The position numbers and the translations under genes were made by a program. DNA of 64,000 bases from an uncultured Collinsella sp. (lineage in GTDB: Bacteria > Actinomycetota > Coriobacteriia > Coriobacteriales > Coriobacteriaceae): positions 1 to 64,000 of the forward strand of contig CATYEN010000006.1 in the NCBI GenBank assembly GCA_958405565.1, given 5' to 3'. Shown here one piece after another: positions 46,372 to 54,645 of the stretch; the stretch's first letter is position 1; each line of letters starts with the position of its first letter. The notes beneath the pieces were generated by a model, which was given only the letters and a program-made list of their open reading frames with translations, was not told the DNA's origin and made no database searches.

Positions 46372-49020
46372 CTAGCAGACGGCGTAGTCCTGAGGCTCGC
46401 GGCCGTAGTAGGCGTCCAGGTAGAGCTCCTTGATCTCGCTCATGAGCGGGTAGCGCGGGTTTGCGCCGGTGCACTGGTCGTTGAATGCCTGCTCGGTCAT
46501 CTCGTCGAGGGTGTCGAGGAAGTACTGCTCGTCAACACCGTAGTCGGCGATGGTCTTCTTGACGCCGATGAAGTCCTTGAGCTCCTCGAGCTTCGTGATG
46601 AAGTTCTCGAAGACCTCCTTGTCGTCCTTGCCCTCGATGCCGCAGTACTTGGCCATCTCGGCGTAGTTGTGCAGCGCGTTGGGGTAAGGATACTGGGAGA
46701 AGGTACCCATCTTGACGGGAGCCTCGGCGGCGTTGTAGCGCATAACGCGGGTCAGGATGACGGCGTTGGCGAGGCCGTGGGGCAGGTGATGGAAGGCGCC
46801 GAGCTTGTGAGCCATGGAGTGGTTGAGGCCCAGGAAGGCGTTGGCGAAGGCCATACCGGCCATGCAAGAGGCGTTGTGCATCTCCTCGCGGGCATGCGGG
46901 TCCTTGGCGCCGTTCGTGAAGCTGGAGGGCAGGTTCTCGAAGACGAGCTTAGCAGCGCGCTCGGAGAGGCCCTTGGTGTAGTCGGAAGCCATGATGGAGA
47001 CGTAGGACTCGATGGCGTGGGTCATGACGTCGATGCCGGAGGCAGCGGTCAGGCCGCGCGGAGCGGTCATGCAGTTGTCGGCGTCGACGATAGCCATGTT
47101 GGGGAGCAGCGCGTAGTCGGCGAGCGGCCACTTGATGCCGGTCTCCTTGTCGGTGATGATGGCGAACGGCGTGCACTCGGAGCCGGTACCCGAAGAGGTC
47201 GGGACGGCGACGAAGTAGGCCTTCTTGCCCATCTCGGGGAAAGTGAAGATACGCTTGCGGATGTCCATGAAGTCCATGGCCATGTCCTCAAACTTGCACT
47301 CGGGGTGCTCGTACATCATCCACATGATCTTGCCGGCGTCCATAGCGGAGCCACCGCCGACGGCGATGATCACGTCAGGCTCAAAGAGAGCCATCTGCTT
47401 GGCGCCGCGACGTGCGCACTGCAGCGACGGATCGGGCTCGACGTCGTAGAAGCAGTCGTGGGCGATGCCCATCTCGTCGAGCTTGGCCTCGATGGCGCGG
47501 GTGTTGCCATTCTTGAAGAGGAACTGGTCGGTGACGATGAAGGCGCGCTTCTTGCCCATGACGGTACCGAGCTCGTCGAGGGCGACGGGCGTGGAACCCT
47601 TCTTGAAGTAGACCTTCTCGGGAGCGCGGAACCACAGCATGTTCTCACGGCGCTCGGCCACAGTCTTAACGTTGATCAAGTGCTTCACCCCAACGTTCTC
47701 GGAGACGGAGTTGCCGCCCCAGGAGCCGCAGCCCAGGGTCAGAGACGGCTTCATGCCAAAGTTGTACAGGTCACCGATGCCGCCGTGCGAGGACGGGGTA
47801 TTGATGACGATACGGCAGGCCTTCATGACGTGCTCGAACAGGCTGATCTTCTCGGCCTGGGCGGGGTGCACGTACAGAGAGGCGGTGTGGCCCGGGCCAC
47901 CGGCGAGCACCAGGTGCTCGGCCTTGTCGACGGCCTCCTGGAAGTCCTTGGCGTGGTACATGGCCAGGACCGGGGAGAGCTTCTCGTGGGAGAACTCCTC
48001 CTTGGCGGGGTCGGTGGAGGTGACCTCGGCGATCAGGATCTTGGTCTTGGCGGGAACCTCGATGCCGGCGAGCTCGGCGATCTTGGCGGCAGCCATGCCG
48101 GGGATGCGGTGGTCGAGAGCGCCGTTCTTGAACATGGCGGCACGCAGTGCCTCCATCTCGGCACCCTGCTTGACGAAGTAGCAGCCGCGCTTCTGGAACT
48201 CGGCCTTAACCTGGTCATAGATGCTGTCGATGACGGTCACGGACTGCTCGGAAGCGCAGATCATGCCGTTGTCGAAGGTCTTGGAGTGGATGATGGAGTT
48301 GACGGCGAGCAGCACGTCGGCGGTGTCGTCGATGACGACCGGGGTGTTACCGGCGCCAACGCCCAGGGCGGGCTTGCCCGAGGAGTAGGCGGCCTTGACC
48401 ATGCCCGGGCCACCGGTGGCGAGGATGATGTCGACGTCGCGCATGACCATGTTGGTCAGCTCGATGGAGGGGACATCGACCCAGCCGATGATGCCCTCGG
48501 GGGCGCCGGCCTTGACGGCGGCGTCGAGCACGAGCTTGGCGGCGGCGATGGTGCACTTGGCGGCAGCCGGGTGCGGGGAGATGATGATGGCGTTGCGGGT
48601 CTTCAGGCTGATCAGCGTCTTGAAGATCGCAGTGGAGGTGGGGTTGGTCGTCGGGATGACGGCGCCCACGATGCCGATGGGCTCGGCGATCTTGGTGATG
48701 CCGTAAGCCTCGTCGCGCTCCAGGACACCACAGGTCTTGGTGTTCTTGTAAGCGTTGTAGATGTACTCTGCGGCGTAGTGGTTCTTGATGACCTTGTCCT
48801 CAAGAACGCCGCGGCCGGTCTCCTCGATGGCCATCTTCGCCAACGGGATACGAGCCTTGTTGGCGGCCATGGCGGCCTCATAGAAGATCTTGTCGACCTG
48901 CTCCTGCGTGTACGTAGCAAAAAGCGCCTGGGCCTCTCGCATCTGAGCGAGCTTAGCCTCAAGCGCCTCTACGTTGTCCACAATTGCGGGAGTAGTGTTT
49001 TCCGGTGACTTTTTCACCAT
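46372..49020 (-). CDS. adhE: bifunctional acetaldehyde-CoA/alcohol dehydrogenase
   Basis: AdhE reduces acetyl-CoA to ethanol in two steps, regenerating NAD in fermentation. The N-terminal aldehyde dehydrogenase (about 1-440) has the catalytic Cys in MICASEQSV. The C-terminal iron alcohol dehydrogenase (about 450-882) has VGGGSAMDAGK and metal ligands in LNHSMAHKLGAFHHLPHG. Length 882 is typical of spirosome-forming AdhE. AAGGAG precedes the ATG. It is probably highly expressed and redox-controlled. Confidence 0.98.
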   Translation of the reverse strand: MVKKSPENTTPAIVDNVEALEAKLAQMREAQALFATYTQEQVDKIFYEAAMAANKARIPLAKMAIEETGRGVLEDKVIKNHYAAEYIYNAYKNTKTCGVLERDEAYGITKIAEPIGIVGAVIPTTNPTSTAIFKTLISLKTRNAIIISPHPAAAKCTIAAAKLVLDAAVKAGAPEGIIGWVDVPSIELTNMVMRDVDIILATGGPGMVKAAYSSGKPALGVGAGNTPVVIDDTADVLLAVNSIIHSKTFDNGMICASEQSVTVIDSIYDQVKAEFQKRGCYFVKQGAEMEALRAAMFKNGALDHRIPGMAAAKIAELAGIEVPAKTKILIAEVTSTDPAKEEFSHEKLSPVLAMYHAKDFQEAVDKAEHLVLAGGPGHTASLYVHPAQAEKISLFEHVMKACRIVINTPSSHGGIGDLYNFGMKPSLTLGCGSWGGNSVSENVGVKHLINVKTVAERRENMLWFRAPEKVYFKKGSTPVALDELGTVMGKKRAFIVTDQFLFKNGNTRAIEAKLDEMGIAHDCFYDVEPDPSLQCARRGAKQMALFEPDVIIAVGGGSAMDAGKIMWMMYEHPECKFEDMAMDFMDIRKRIFTFPEMGKKAYFVAVPTSSGTGSECTPFAIITDKETGIKWPLADYALLPNMAIVDADNCMTAPRGLTAASGIDVMTHAIESYVSIMASDYTKGLSERAAKLVFENLPSSFTNGAKDPHAREEMHNASCMAGMAFANAFLGLNHSMAHKLGAFHHLPHGLANAVILTRVMRYNAAEAPVKMGTFSQYPYPNALHNYAEMAKYCGIEGKDDKEVFENFITKLEELKDFIGVKKTIADYGVDEQYFLDTLDEMTEQAFNDQCTGANPRYPLMSEIKELYLDAYYGREPQDYAVC

Positions 49021-49055
49021 TTGTGTCTCCTTGCGATCGGAGATTTACCCTACGC

Positions 49056-49141
49056 CTTGCATGATAGCAAGAAATTATTCGGCGAACGGTCAGATTCCCG
49101 TAAAAGGCATACTAAAACGCTTCAAATAACTGAAGCGTTTT
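49056..49141 (-). promoter_or_regulatory. adhE promoter region with two inverted repeats
   Basis: On the minus strand TATCAT (complement of 49061-49066) is a likely -10 and sits inside CTTGC-6 bp-GCAAG. Further upstream AAAACGCTTCA (49114-49124) and TGAAGCGTTTT (49131-49141) form a perfect 11-bp inverted repeat with a 6-bp spacer, a possible operator or bidirectional terminator. The rest of the roughly 330-bp gap up to the RAYT gene is AT-rich and contains the RAYT repeats. Confidence 0.5.
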
Positions 49142-49171
49142 AACTAAAACTATCTGCCAGTGCATCGCCCC

Positions 49172-49222
49172 GCTCATTGGGGACAGACTTACATGAGTGC
49201 TTTCACGCATTTGGGACAGACA
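49172..49222 (+). repeat. RAYT-associated repeat, left side
   Basis: CTCATTGGGGACAGACTTAC followed by ATGAGTGC, then a shorter related copy (CATTTGGGACAGAC). The first copy is a near-perfect inverted match of the repeat downstream of the RAYT gene. Confidence 0.75.
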
Positions 49223-49351
49223 TCGATTTGTCATTTTGTCGTTTTGGGCATGTTTTTGTCGTTCATTGTATATAAATAGGTCACAGGCTCAGCATTTTGC
49301 GTTGCTTCTCTCCTTTTAGGTGTTGCCTGATCAGTTTTGAAAGGAGAGATT

Positions 49352-50128
49352 ATGCCCCGATGCGCCCGCGAAATTTCGCTCACCGGCTATTATCACGTCT
49401 TTGACCGCGGCAACTCCAAACAGATCATTTTTGAAGATGATTCCGACCGTTATCGTTTTCTATCGGACATCTCGGACAGGTTTGCCTGCCATGACGTGGC
49501 GGTTTTGGCCTGGTGCCTTATGGACAACCACTTCCATTTGATGGTTGATGACCCGTATGACAACCTTTCAAAGGCAATGCAGTGCGCACTGACGGCATAT
49601 GCTAAGTATTTCAATGGGAAAACGGGGAGAACGGGTCATCTGTTTGACAATCGCTATTCGCGGGTTGCGGTTGAGTCAGACACGCAGGCAGTGCAGCTGC
49701 TCGATTATATCCATCTCAATCCCGTAAAAGGCGCGCTCGACTCGCTCGATGCCTACCGCTGGTCAAGCTTCAGGGCATACCAGCTGGGCTACGATCCCTT
49801 TGACATCTGTGATGCGGCCCCCATGCTCGATATTGTCGGGGGTTCCCGTCGCTATTGCGAGCATCTTAAGGAAGTTGCCGGGCGGATCTGGTCAGTGGAG
49901 GTTCTTCCACGCCGGCGGATCCCCGATGAGGAGGCCCTTTCCGTTGCGCGCGAAGTCCTGCCGAGCATAGATCCTGCGCTGCTCAAGGCCCTGCCACGCC
50001 CCGAACGCGATGCCTGTCTGCTGAGGCTCAGGCGGGCGCATCTCACGGTCAAGCAAATTGCCCGCATCACCGGTATCGGCGCTACAAGCGTGACCAAGGC
50101 CACCACTGGCTGGAACGAGGCTGCCTGA
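49352..50128 (+). CDS. REP-associated tyrosine transposase (RAYT, Y1 family)
   Basis: This is a single-domain Y1/IS200-like nuclease of 258 residues: YYHVFDRGNSKQ, WCLMDNHFHLMV (HUH-type His pair), a Tyr-containing YIHLNPVKG segment and a C-terminal HTH-like region (TVKQIARITGIGATSVT). RAYTs act on flanking REP palindromes, and such repeats are present on both sides. ATG 49352 follows AAAGGAG. It is intact, with lower GC around it than its neighbours, consistent with acquisition. Confidence 0.9.
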   Translation: MPRCAREISLTGYYHVFDRGNSKQIIFEDDSDRYRFLSDISDRFACHDVAVLAWCLMDNHFHLMVDDPYDNLSKAMQCALTAYAKYFNGKTGRTGHLFDNRYSRVAVESDTQAVQLLDYIHLNPVKGALDSLDAYRWSSFRAYQLGYDPFDICDAAPMLDIVGGSRRYCEHLKEVAGRIWSVEVLPRRRIPDEEALSVAREVLPSIDPALLKALPRPERDACLLRLRRAHLTVKQIARITGIGATSVTKATTGWNEAA

Positions 50129-50170
50129 GGTATGGATTGGGACCGTTCGATGCACTGTTAGCTTAGGAAA

Positions 50171-50212
50171 GCACTCATCTAAGTCTGTCCCCAATGAGTG
50201 CCCAATGAGTGC
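50171..50212 (+). repeat. RAYT-associated repeat, right side
   Basis: GCACTCAT and ATGAGTGC flank CTAAGTCTGTCCCCA, then CCAATGAGTGC is repeated once more in tandem. The reverse complement matches the left copy over 28 bp with one mismatch. Confidence 0.75.
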
Positions 50213-50246
50213 AAAAAAGGCGCCCTCCGTAGGGGAGGGCGCCTTT
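50211..50246 (-). terminator. intrinsic terminator of rpmB
   Basis: AAAGGCGCCCTCC and GGAGGGCGCCTTT form a perfect 13-bp stem; on the minus strand six T residues follow. It abuts the RAYT repeat. Confidence 0.9.
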
Positions 50247-50314
50247 GGTAAGTTCTATGTGAACGCGAGGTCTTTGACCCGGAGAGTCCGAGGTACTTGT
50301 TGGTAAGACCTTAT

Positions 50315-50503
50315 TTAGGAGCGCGCAACCTTGCCGGACTTGAGGCAGGTGGAGCAAACGTTCATCTTGCGACGGTGACCATCGACGACGACGTAGACGC
50401 GCTGGATGTTGGGGCGGAACTTACGGTTGGTGACGCGGTGAGAGTGGCTGATGGAGCGACCGGCAACGGGGTGCTTACCGCAAACTTCGCAAACTTTGGA
50501 CAT
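50315..50503 (-). CDS. rpmB: 50S ribosomal protein L28
   Basis: MSKVCEVCGKHPVAGRSISH is a zinc-type L28 start, with CSTCL completing a possible four-Cys zinc site. SHRVTNRKFRPNIQ is conserved. The ATG is 8-9 nt after AAGGAGG; an upstream in-frame ATG is rejected. 62 residues. It is a monocistronic minus-strand unit. Confidence 0.96.
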   Translation of the reverse strand: MSKVCEVCGKHPVAGRSISHSHRVTNRKFRPNIQRVYVVVDGHRRKMNVCSTCLKSGKVARS

Positions 50504-50557
50504 AACTGACCCTCCTTGGGCGACAAACGAACATGTCGCGTTAACAAACAAGCCTGA

Positions 50558-50566
50558 ACTATAGCA
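50558..50566 (-). promoter_or_regulatory. extended -10 promoter for rpmB
   Basis: On the minus strand TGCTATAGT gives a TGn-extended -10 about 55 nt before the start; the -35 is weak. Bases 50567-50790 hold no gene or RNA that I recognise. Confidence 0.5.
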
Positions 50567-50794
50567 CAGAAGTCACTCCCTGTGCGCAATCTACACAGAG
50601 ATATTCCTCTTTTGGCGATAGTGCCCACGCCACGGCCCTGGACGTAGATCCGATTTGCGTGCAGCAGGGGGGATTATGCCAGCTCGTGCGTGCGTTTTCA
50701 AGCTCGTCCCACAAATATATATAGGTTTATTGAGCGTAGGGCTCCGTTTACGGATTGCTCTGTATTTATGCTCGCAATTAAGCTCAAGGTTGGC

Positions 50795-50915
50795 TACACT
50801 ATCCCTTGACCATTAAAGGGGTACGAGATACCCACATGGAATTACATAGCTGCCAAAGAGCAGCCCTTCCTGTGGGTGTCTGGTCCGCTTTGAGCGGTCG
50901 GGCATCTATTTTTTT
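50795..50915 (+). promoter_or_regulatory. pyr operon leader with transcription attenuator
   Basis: A -10-like TACACT (50795-50800) precedes the leader. GATACCCACA (50827-50836) can pair with TGTGGGTGTC (50871-50880) as an antiterminator. That pairing competes with TGTCTGGTCCGCT (50877-50889) and AGCGGTCGGGCA (50893-50904), which form a terminator followed by TCTATTTTTTT. PyrR, encoded next, would favour termination when UMP is plentiful. Confidence 0.7.
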
Positions 50916-50954
50916 GACTGTGTCAGCAGTCAAGACATGTGAGGAAGGAGATCG

Positions 50955-51539
50955 ATGGGCACGACTTCCCCCAAGGCGGTCATCATGGACGAGACCGCCG
51001 TCAATCGAGCGATGACCCGCATCGCGCACGAGATTCTCGAGCGCAACGAGGGCTGTGAAGACCTCGCTCTGGTCGGCATCGTCACGCGCGGCGACCTTCT
51101 GGCAAAGAAGCTCGCCGAGGAGATCAAGGAGATCGAGGGCGTCGACGTTCCGCTCGGCAGCCTCGACATCAGCTTCTACCGCGATGACTATGCGACCAAT
51201 TTCGCTCCCGCGATCCACGCCACCAACATTCCCTTCAGCGTCGACGGCAAGCGCGTCGTGCTGGTGGACGACATCCTGTATACGGGCCGTACTATCCGCG
51301 CCGCTCTGGACGCCGTCATGGACCTGGGCCGTCCGAGCCGCATCGAGCTGGCGGTCCTCGTTGACCGCGGCCACCGTGAGCTCCCCATCTCGCCGGACTT
51401 TGTCGGCAAGAACGTTCCCTCGTCGCATGAGGAGAACGTGCACCTATATATGAAGGAAGTCGACGGCCACACCGCTGTCGAGATTAACGACGTCGCGCCG
51501 GGTTCCCATGTGGGCTCCGCGCCGCTGGGAGGTGAGTAG
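50955..51539 (+). CDS. pyrR: pyrimidine operon attenuation protein / uracil phosphoribosyltransferase
   Basis: PyrR binds pyr mRNA when charged with UMP and has weak UPRTase activity. The PRPP motif VVLVDDILYTGRTIRAALDA, LVGIVTRGD and LDISFYRDD are present. The 194 residues are slightly long because of the C-terminal tail. GAGGAAGGAG precedes the ATG. An attenuator-like leader lies directly upstream. Confidence 0.96.
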   Translation: MGTTSPKAVIMDETAVNRAMTRIAHEILERNEGCEDLALVGIVTRGDLLAKKLAEEIKEIEGVDVPLGSLDISFYRDDYATNFAPAIHATNIPFSVDGKRVVLVDDILYTGRTIRAALDAVMDLGRPSRIELAVLVDRGHRELPISPDFVGKNVPSSHEENVHLYMKEVDGHTAVEINDVAPGSHVGSAPLGGE

Positions 51540-51543
51540 TACC

Positions 51544-52488
51544 GTGGCGTTCAACCATAAGCACCTGATCGACATTACCGAGTACTCCGAAGAGGACATC
51601 AAGCTCATCCTCGAGACCGCCAAGGCGTTCTCCGAGGTCAACGAGCGTGCGATCAAAAAGGTCCCCACGCTCAAGGGCAAGACCATCGTCAACATGTTTA
51701 ACGAGCCCTCGACGCGCACGCGCAGCTCCTTCGAGCTTGCCGAGAAGCGTCTTTCGGCCGACAGCCTCAACTTTGGCGGCTCCTCGACCTCCACGGTCAA
51801 GGGCGAGAGCCTCGTCGACACCGTCGAGACCCTCAACGCCTATAAGATCGACTGCATCGTCGTGCGCGACAAGCACGCCGGCGCGCCCTACATCGTCACG
51901 CAGAACTCGCCCGCGAGCGTCATCTGCGCCGGCGACGGCAAGCACAACCACCCCACGCAGGCCCTGCTCGACCTGTACACCATCTGGGAGCACAAGGGCG
52001 ACTTCCACGGTCTGAAGGTCGCCGTCGTCGGCGATATCGCGCACTCCCGTGTCTGCGGCTCGCTGATCCCCGCCCTTAAGATCATGGGCTGCGAGACCTA
52101 CGCCGTCGCCCCCGGCACGCTGCTGCCGCCGGCGCCCGAGGTCCTGGGCTGCGACCACGTGACGAGCGACCTCGATTCCGTCCTGCCCGAGCTGGACGTC
52201 GTCTACATGCTGCGCGTGCAGCAGGAGCGCCTCGAGGGCGCTCCGTTCCCGACCATTCGTGAGTACCACAAGCTCTTCGGCCTGACCAAGGACCGCGAGA
52301 AGCTCATGAAGCCCGACGCGATCATCTGTCACCCGGGCCCCATCAACCGCGGCGTCGAGTTCGACTCCTATATGGCCGACCACCCGCAACGCTCCGTCAT
52401 CCTGGAGCAGGTCTACGCCGGTATCTGCGTGCGTATGGCTATCCTGTATCTGCTGCTTGGAGGTGCCGATAATGGCCTTGCTTCTTAA
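51544..52488 (+). CDS. pyrB: aspartate carbamoyltransferase catalytic subunit
   Basis: This enzyme joins carbamoyl phosphate and aspartate. Signature motifs are EPSTRTRSSFELAEKRL, HPTQALLDLYTI and HPGPINRGVE. The start is GTG, 8 nt after GGGAGGTG; an upstream in-frame extension inside pyrR is rejected. 314 residues, no regulatory pyrI nearby. Confidence 0.97.
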   Translation: MAFNHKHLIDITEYSEEDIKLILETAKAFSEVNERAIKKVPTLKGKTIVNMFNEPSTRTRSSFELAEKRLSADSLNFGGSSTSTVKGESLVDTVETLNAYKIDCIVVRDKHAGAPYIVTQNSPASVICAGDGKHNHPTQALLDLYTIWEHKGDFHGLKVAVVGDIAHSRVCGSLIPALKIMGCETYAVAPGTLLPPAPEVLGCDHVTSDLDSVLPELDVVYMLRVQQERLEGAPFPTIREYHKLFGLTKDREKLMKPDAIICHPGPINRGVEFDSYMADHPQRSVILEQVYAGICVRMAILYLLLGGADNGLAS

Positions 52489-53761
52489 GAATGCCCACGT
52501 CATCGACCCGTCCGTCGAGCTTGACGGTGTCGTTGACGTCCTGATTGACGGCGACAAGATCGCCGAGGTCGGCGAGAATCTCGCCGTCGAGGGAGCCGAG
52601 GTCCGCGACCTTTCCGGCAAGTACCTCGTCCCCGGCCTGGTGGATATGCACGTGCATCTGCGCGAGCCCGGCTACGAGGTCAAAGAGGACATCGAGAGCG
52701 GCACCCGCGCTGCTGCCAAGGGCGGCTTCACCGGCGTGTGCTCCATGCCCAACACCGATCCCGTCACCGATAACGGCACCGTCGTGGAGTTCGTCAAGTC
52801 CCGCGCTGCCGAGGTCGGTCACTGCCGCGTCTATCCGTCGGGCGCCATGACCCGCGGTCTTAAGGGCGAGGCCATGTCCGAGATGGGCGATATGGTCGCC
52901 CACGGCGCCGTCGCCTTCACTGACGACGGTCGCGGCGTGCAGGGCGCGGGCATGCTCCGTCGCTGCATGGACTACGGCAAGATGTTCGGCAAGGTCTTCA
53001 TGAGCCACTGCCAGGACGAGGACCTGGTCGGCCACGGCCAGATCAACGAGGGCAAGGTCTCGACCCGTCTGGCTCTCGAGGGCTGGCCGGCTGCCGGCGA
53101 GGAGCTCCAGATCGCCCGCGACATCGAGATCGCCAAGCTGACCGGTGCCAAGCTGCACATCCAGCACATCTCCACCGCCCATGGCCTGGAGATCGTGCGT
53201 GCCGGTAAGGCCGCTGGCGTTCAGGTTACCTGCGAGGCCACCCCGCACCACATGTTCCTGACCGAGAACGACCTGGACGAGACCTACAACACCTCGCTCA
53301 AGGTCAATCCGCCGCTGCGCACCGACGAGGACGCCGAGGCCATCCGTCAGGGTGTCATCGACGGCACCGTCGACGTTATCGTCACCGATCACGCTCCCCA
53401 CACCCCGTGGGAGAAGGCCCGTGAGTTCGAGCTTGCGCCCTTCGGCATGATCGGCCTCGAGACTTCGCTGTCGCTCGTCCTCACCGAGCTGGTCAACACG
53501 GGCAAGATGAGCATGGGCCGCATGGTCGAGCTCATGGCCATCAAGCCGCGTGAGATCCTGGGCCTCGATCAGGTTCAGGTCAAGGTGGGCTCCGTCGCCG
53601 ACCTGACCGTCTTCGACGCGTCCGCCACCTGGACGGTCGGCGAGGACGGCTACGAGTCGCGTGCCGAGAACTCCGGTTTTGCCGGCCGCACGCTCACCGG
53701 TCGTGCCACCGATGTGTTTGTCGGCGGTAAACAGACGCTTGCCGACGGCTGCATCTGCTAG
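52472..53761 (+). CDS. pyrC: dihydroorotase
   Basis: This is a class I type metallo-dihydroorotase: DMHVHLREPGYEVKEDIESG holds the first metal ligands, CSMPNTDP the substrate site and VTDHAPH the late catalytic Asp. 429 residues. It overlaps pyrB by 17 nt, with GGAGGTG placing the ATG inside the pyrB end. Confidence 0.97.
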   Translation: MALLLKNAHVIDPSVELDGVVDVLIDGDKIAEVGENLAVEGAEVRDLSGKYLVPGLVDMHVHLREPGYEVKEDIESGTRAAAKGGFTGVCSMPNTDPVTDNGTVVEFVKSRAAEVGHCRVYPSGAMTRGLKGEAMSEMGDMVAHGAVAFTDDGRGVQGAGMLRRCMDYGKMFGKVFMSHCQDEDLVGHGQINEGKVSTRLALEGWPAAGEELQIARDIEIAKLTGAKLHIQHISTAHGLEIVRAGKAAGVQVTCEATPHHMFLTENDLDETYNTSLKVNPPLRTDEDAEAIRQGVIDGTVDVIVTDHAPHTPWEKAREFELAPFGMIGLETSLSLVLTELVNTGKMSMGRMVELMAIKPREILGLDQVQVKVGSVADLTVFDASATWTVGEDGYESRAENSGFAGRTLTGRATDVFVGGKQTLADGCIC

Positions 53762-53781
53762 CATAGCCTTATCGCTTTTGT

Positions 53782-53810
53782 GCGCGGCGCCCTTGCGGTG
53801 CCGCGCTTTC
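53782..53810 (+). terminator. hairpin between pyrC and pyrK
   Basis: GCGCGGC and GCCGCGC pair, with CC/GG inside; the following TTTCTGTT is a poor T-tract. It may reduce rather than stop transcription into pyrK-pyrD-pyrF. Confidence 0.45.
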
Positions 53811-53853
53811 TGTTCGCCTGAACCATGCAACCGCATGGGGGATTGGAGCGTCT

Positions 53854-54645
53854 ATGCCCACACCTTCCACTGCACGCATGCACGACTTCGAGGTCGTCTC
53901 GAACCAGGAGATCGCCGACGGCATCTTCTCGCTCGTTATCTCGGCCCCCAAGCTTGCAAGTGCGCTCAAGCCCGGTCAGTTTGTGAACATTGCCGTGCCC
54001 GGCGATGCGTCCTCGCTGCTTCGCGTGCCCCTGAGCTTCTATCGCGCCGACGCCCAGGCCGGCACCGTCGAGCTGTGGTACGCCGTCGTGGGCGACGACA
54101 CCCGTCGTCTGTCGCAGATGGCCCCCGGTTCCACCTCTAATCTGCTGGGCCCTGGCGGCCGCGGCTGGCTTGTGCCCGAGGGCACCAGGAAGGCGCTGCT
54201 CGTTGCGGGCGGCATCGGTGTCCCGCCCGTGCTGTGCCTTGCCGGCATGCTCGTCGAGCAGGGTGTGGCCGTCGACGTGTGCCTGGGCTTTGGCACCGCG
54301 TCCAAGGCCGTGGGCGTCGATGAGTTCCGCGCGCTGGGCGCCACGGTCAACGTGTGCACCGACGACGGCTCGCTCGGCACGCACGGTTTTTGCACCGACC
54401 CGGCAGCCGAGCTGCTTGGAGAGGGCGGCTACGACTACGTCGCCAGCTGCGGTCCCGCCGTCATGATGAAGAAAGTCGCCGCCGCTGCCGCCGATGCCGG
54501 TGCGTACTGCGAGGTGTCGCTCGAGCGCATGATGAGCTGCGGCTTTGGCGCCTGCAACACCTGCAATGTCGAGACGGTCGACGGTATGAAGGGTGCCTGC
54601 ATGTGCGGCCCCGTGTTCGATGCTTCCAAGGTGGTGGTCTTCTAG
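53854..54645 (+). CDS. pyrK: dihydroorotate dehydrogenase electron transfer subunit
   Basis: PyrK carries FAD and a [2Fe-2S] cluster and passes electrons from PyrD to NAD. The ferredoxin-reductase fold has RVPLSFYRAD and AGGIGVPPVLCLA; the cluster ligands are seen in MSCGFGACNTC and the later Cys in GACMCGP. 263 residues. Its stop overlaps the pyrD start. Confidence 0.95.
   Translation: MPTPSTARMHDFEVVSNQEIADGIFSLVISAPKLASALKPGQFVNIAVPGDASSLLRVPLSFYRADAQAGTVELWYAVVGDDTRRLSQMAPGSTSNLLGPGGRGWLVPEGTRKALLVAGGIGVPPVLCLAGMLVEQGVAVDVCLGFGTASKAVGVDEFRALGATVNVCTDDGSLGTHGFCTDPAAELLGEGGYDYVASCGPAVMMKKVAAAAADAGAYCEVSLERMMSCGFGACNTCNVETVDGMKGACMCGPVFDASKVVVF

Noticed and set aside
46363..49008. Plus-strand open frame of 881 codons opposite adhE
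   Set aside because: Antisense shadow of adhE with no domain signal.
49352..50128. Complete IS200/IS605 insertion sequence
   Set aside because: No tnpB partner; the inverted REP-like repeats and C-terminal extension fit a RAYT better.
50567..50790. Possible small RNA or tRNA between rpmB and the pyr leader
   Set aside because: No T-loop consensus, cloverleaf or terminator was found; the region remains unexplained.
50820..51015. Small leader ORF running through the pyr attenuator into pyrR
   Set aside because: It overlaps the pyrR start in another frame and no ribosome site supports it; the hairpins explain the region better.
54354..54644. N-terminal extension of pyrD to 404 residues
   Set aside because: The extra part is Arg/His-rich and lies out of frame over pyrK; GTG 54645 starts the conserved enzyme.
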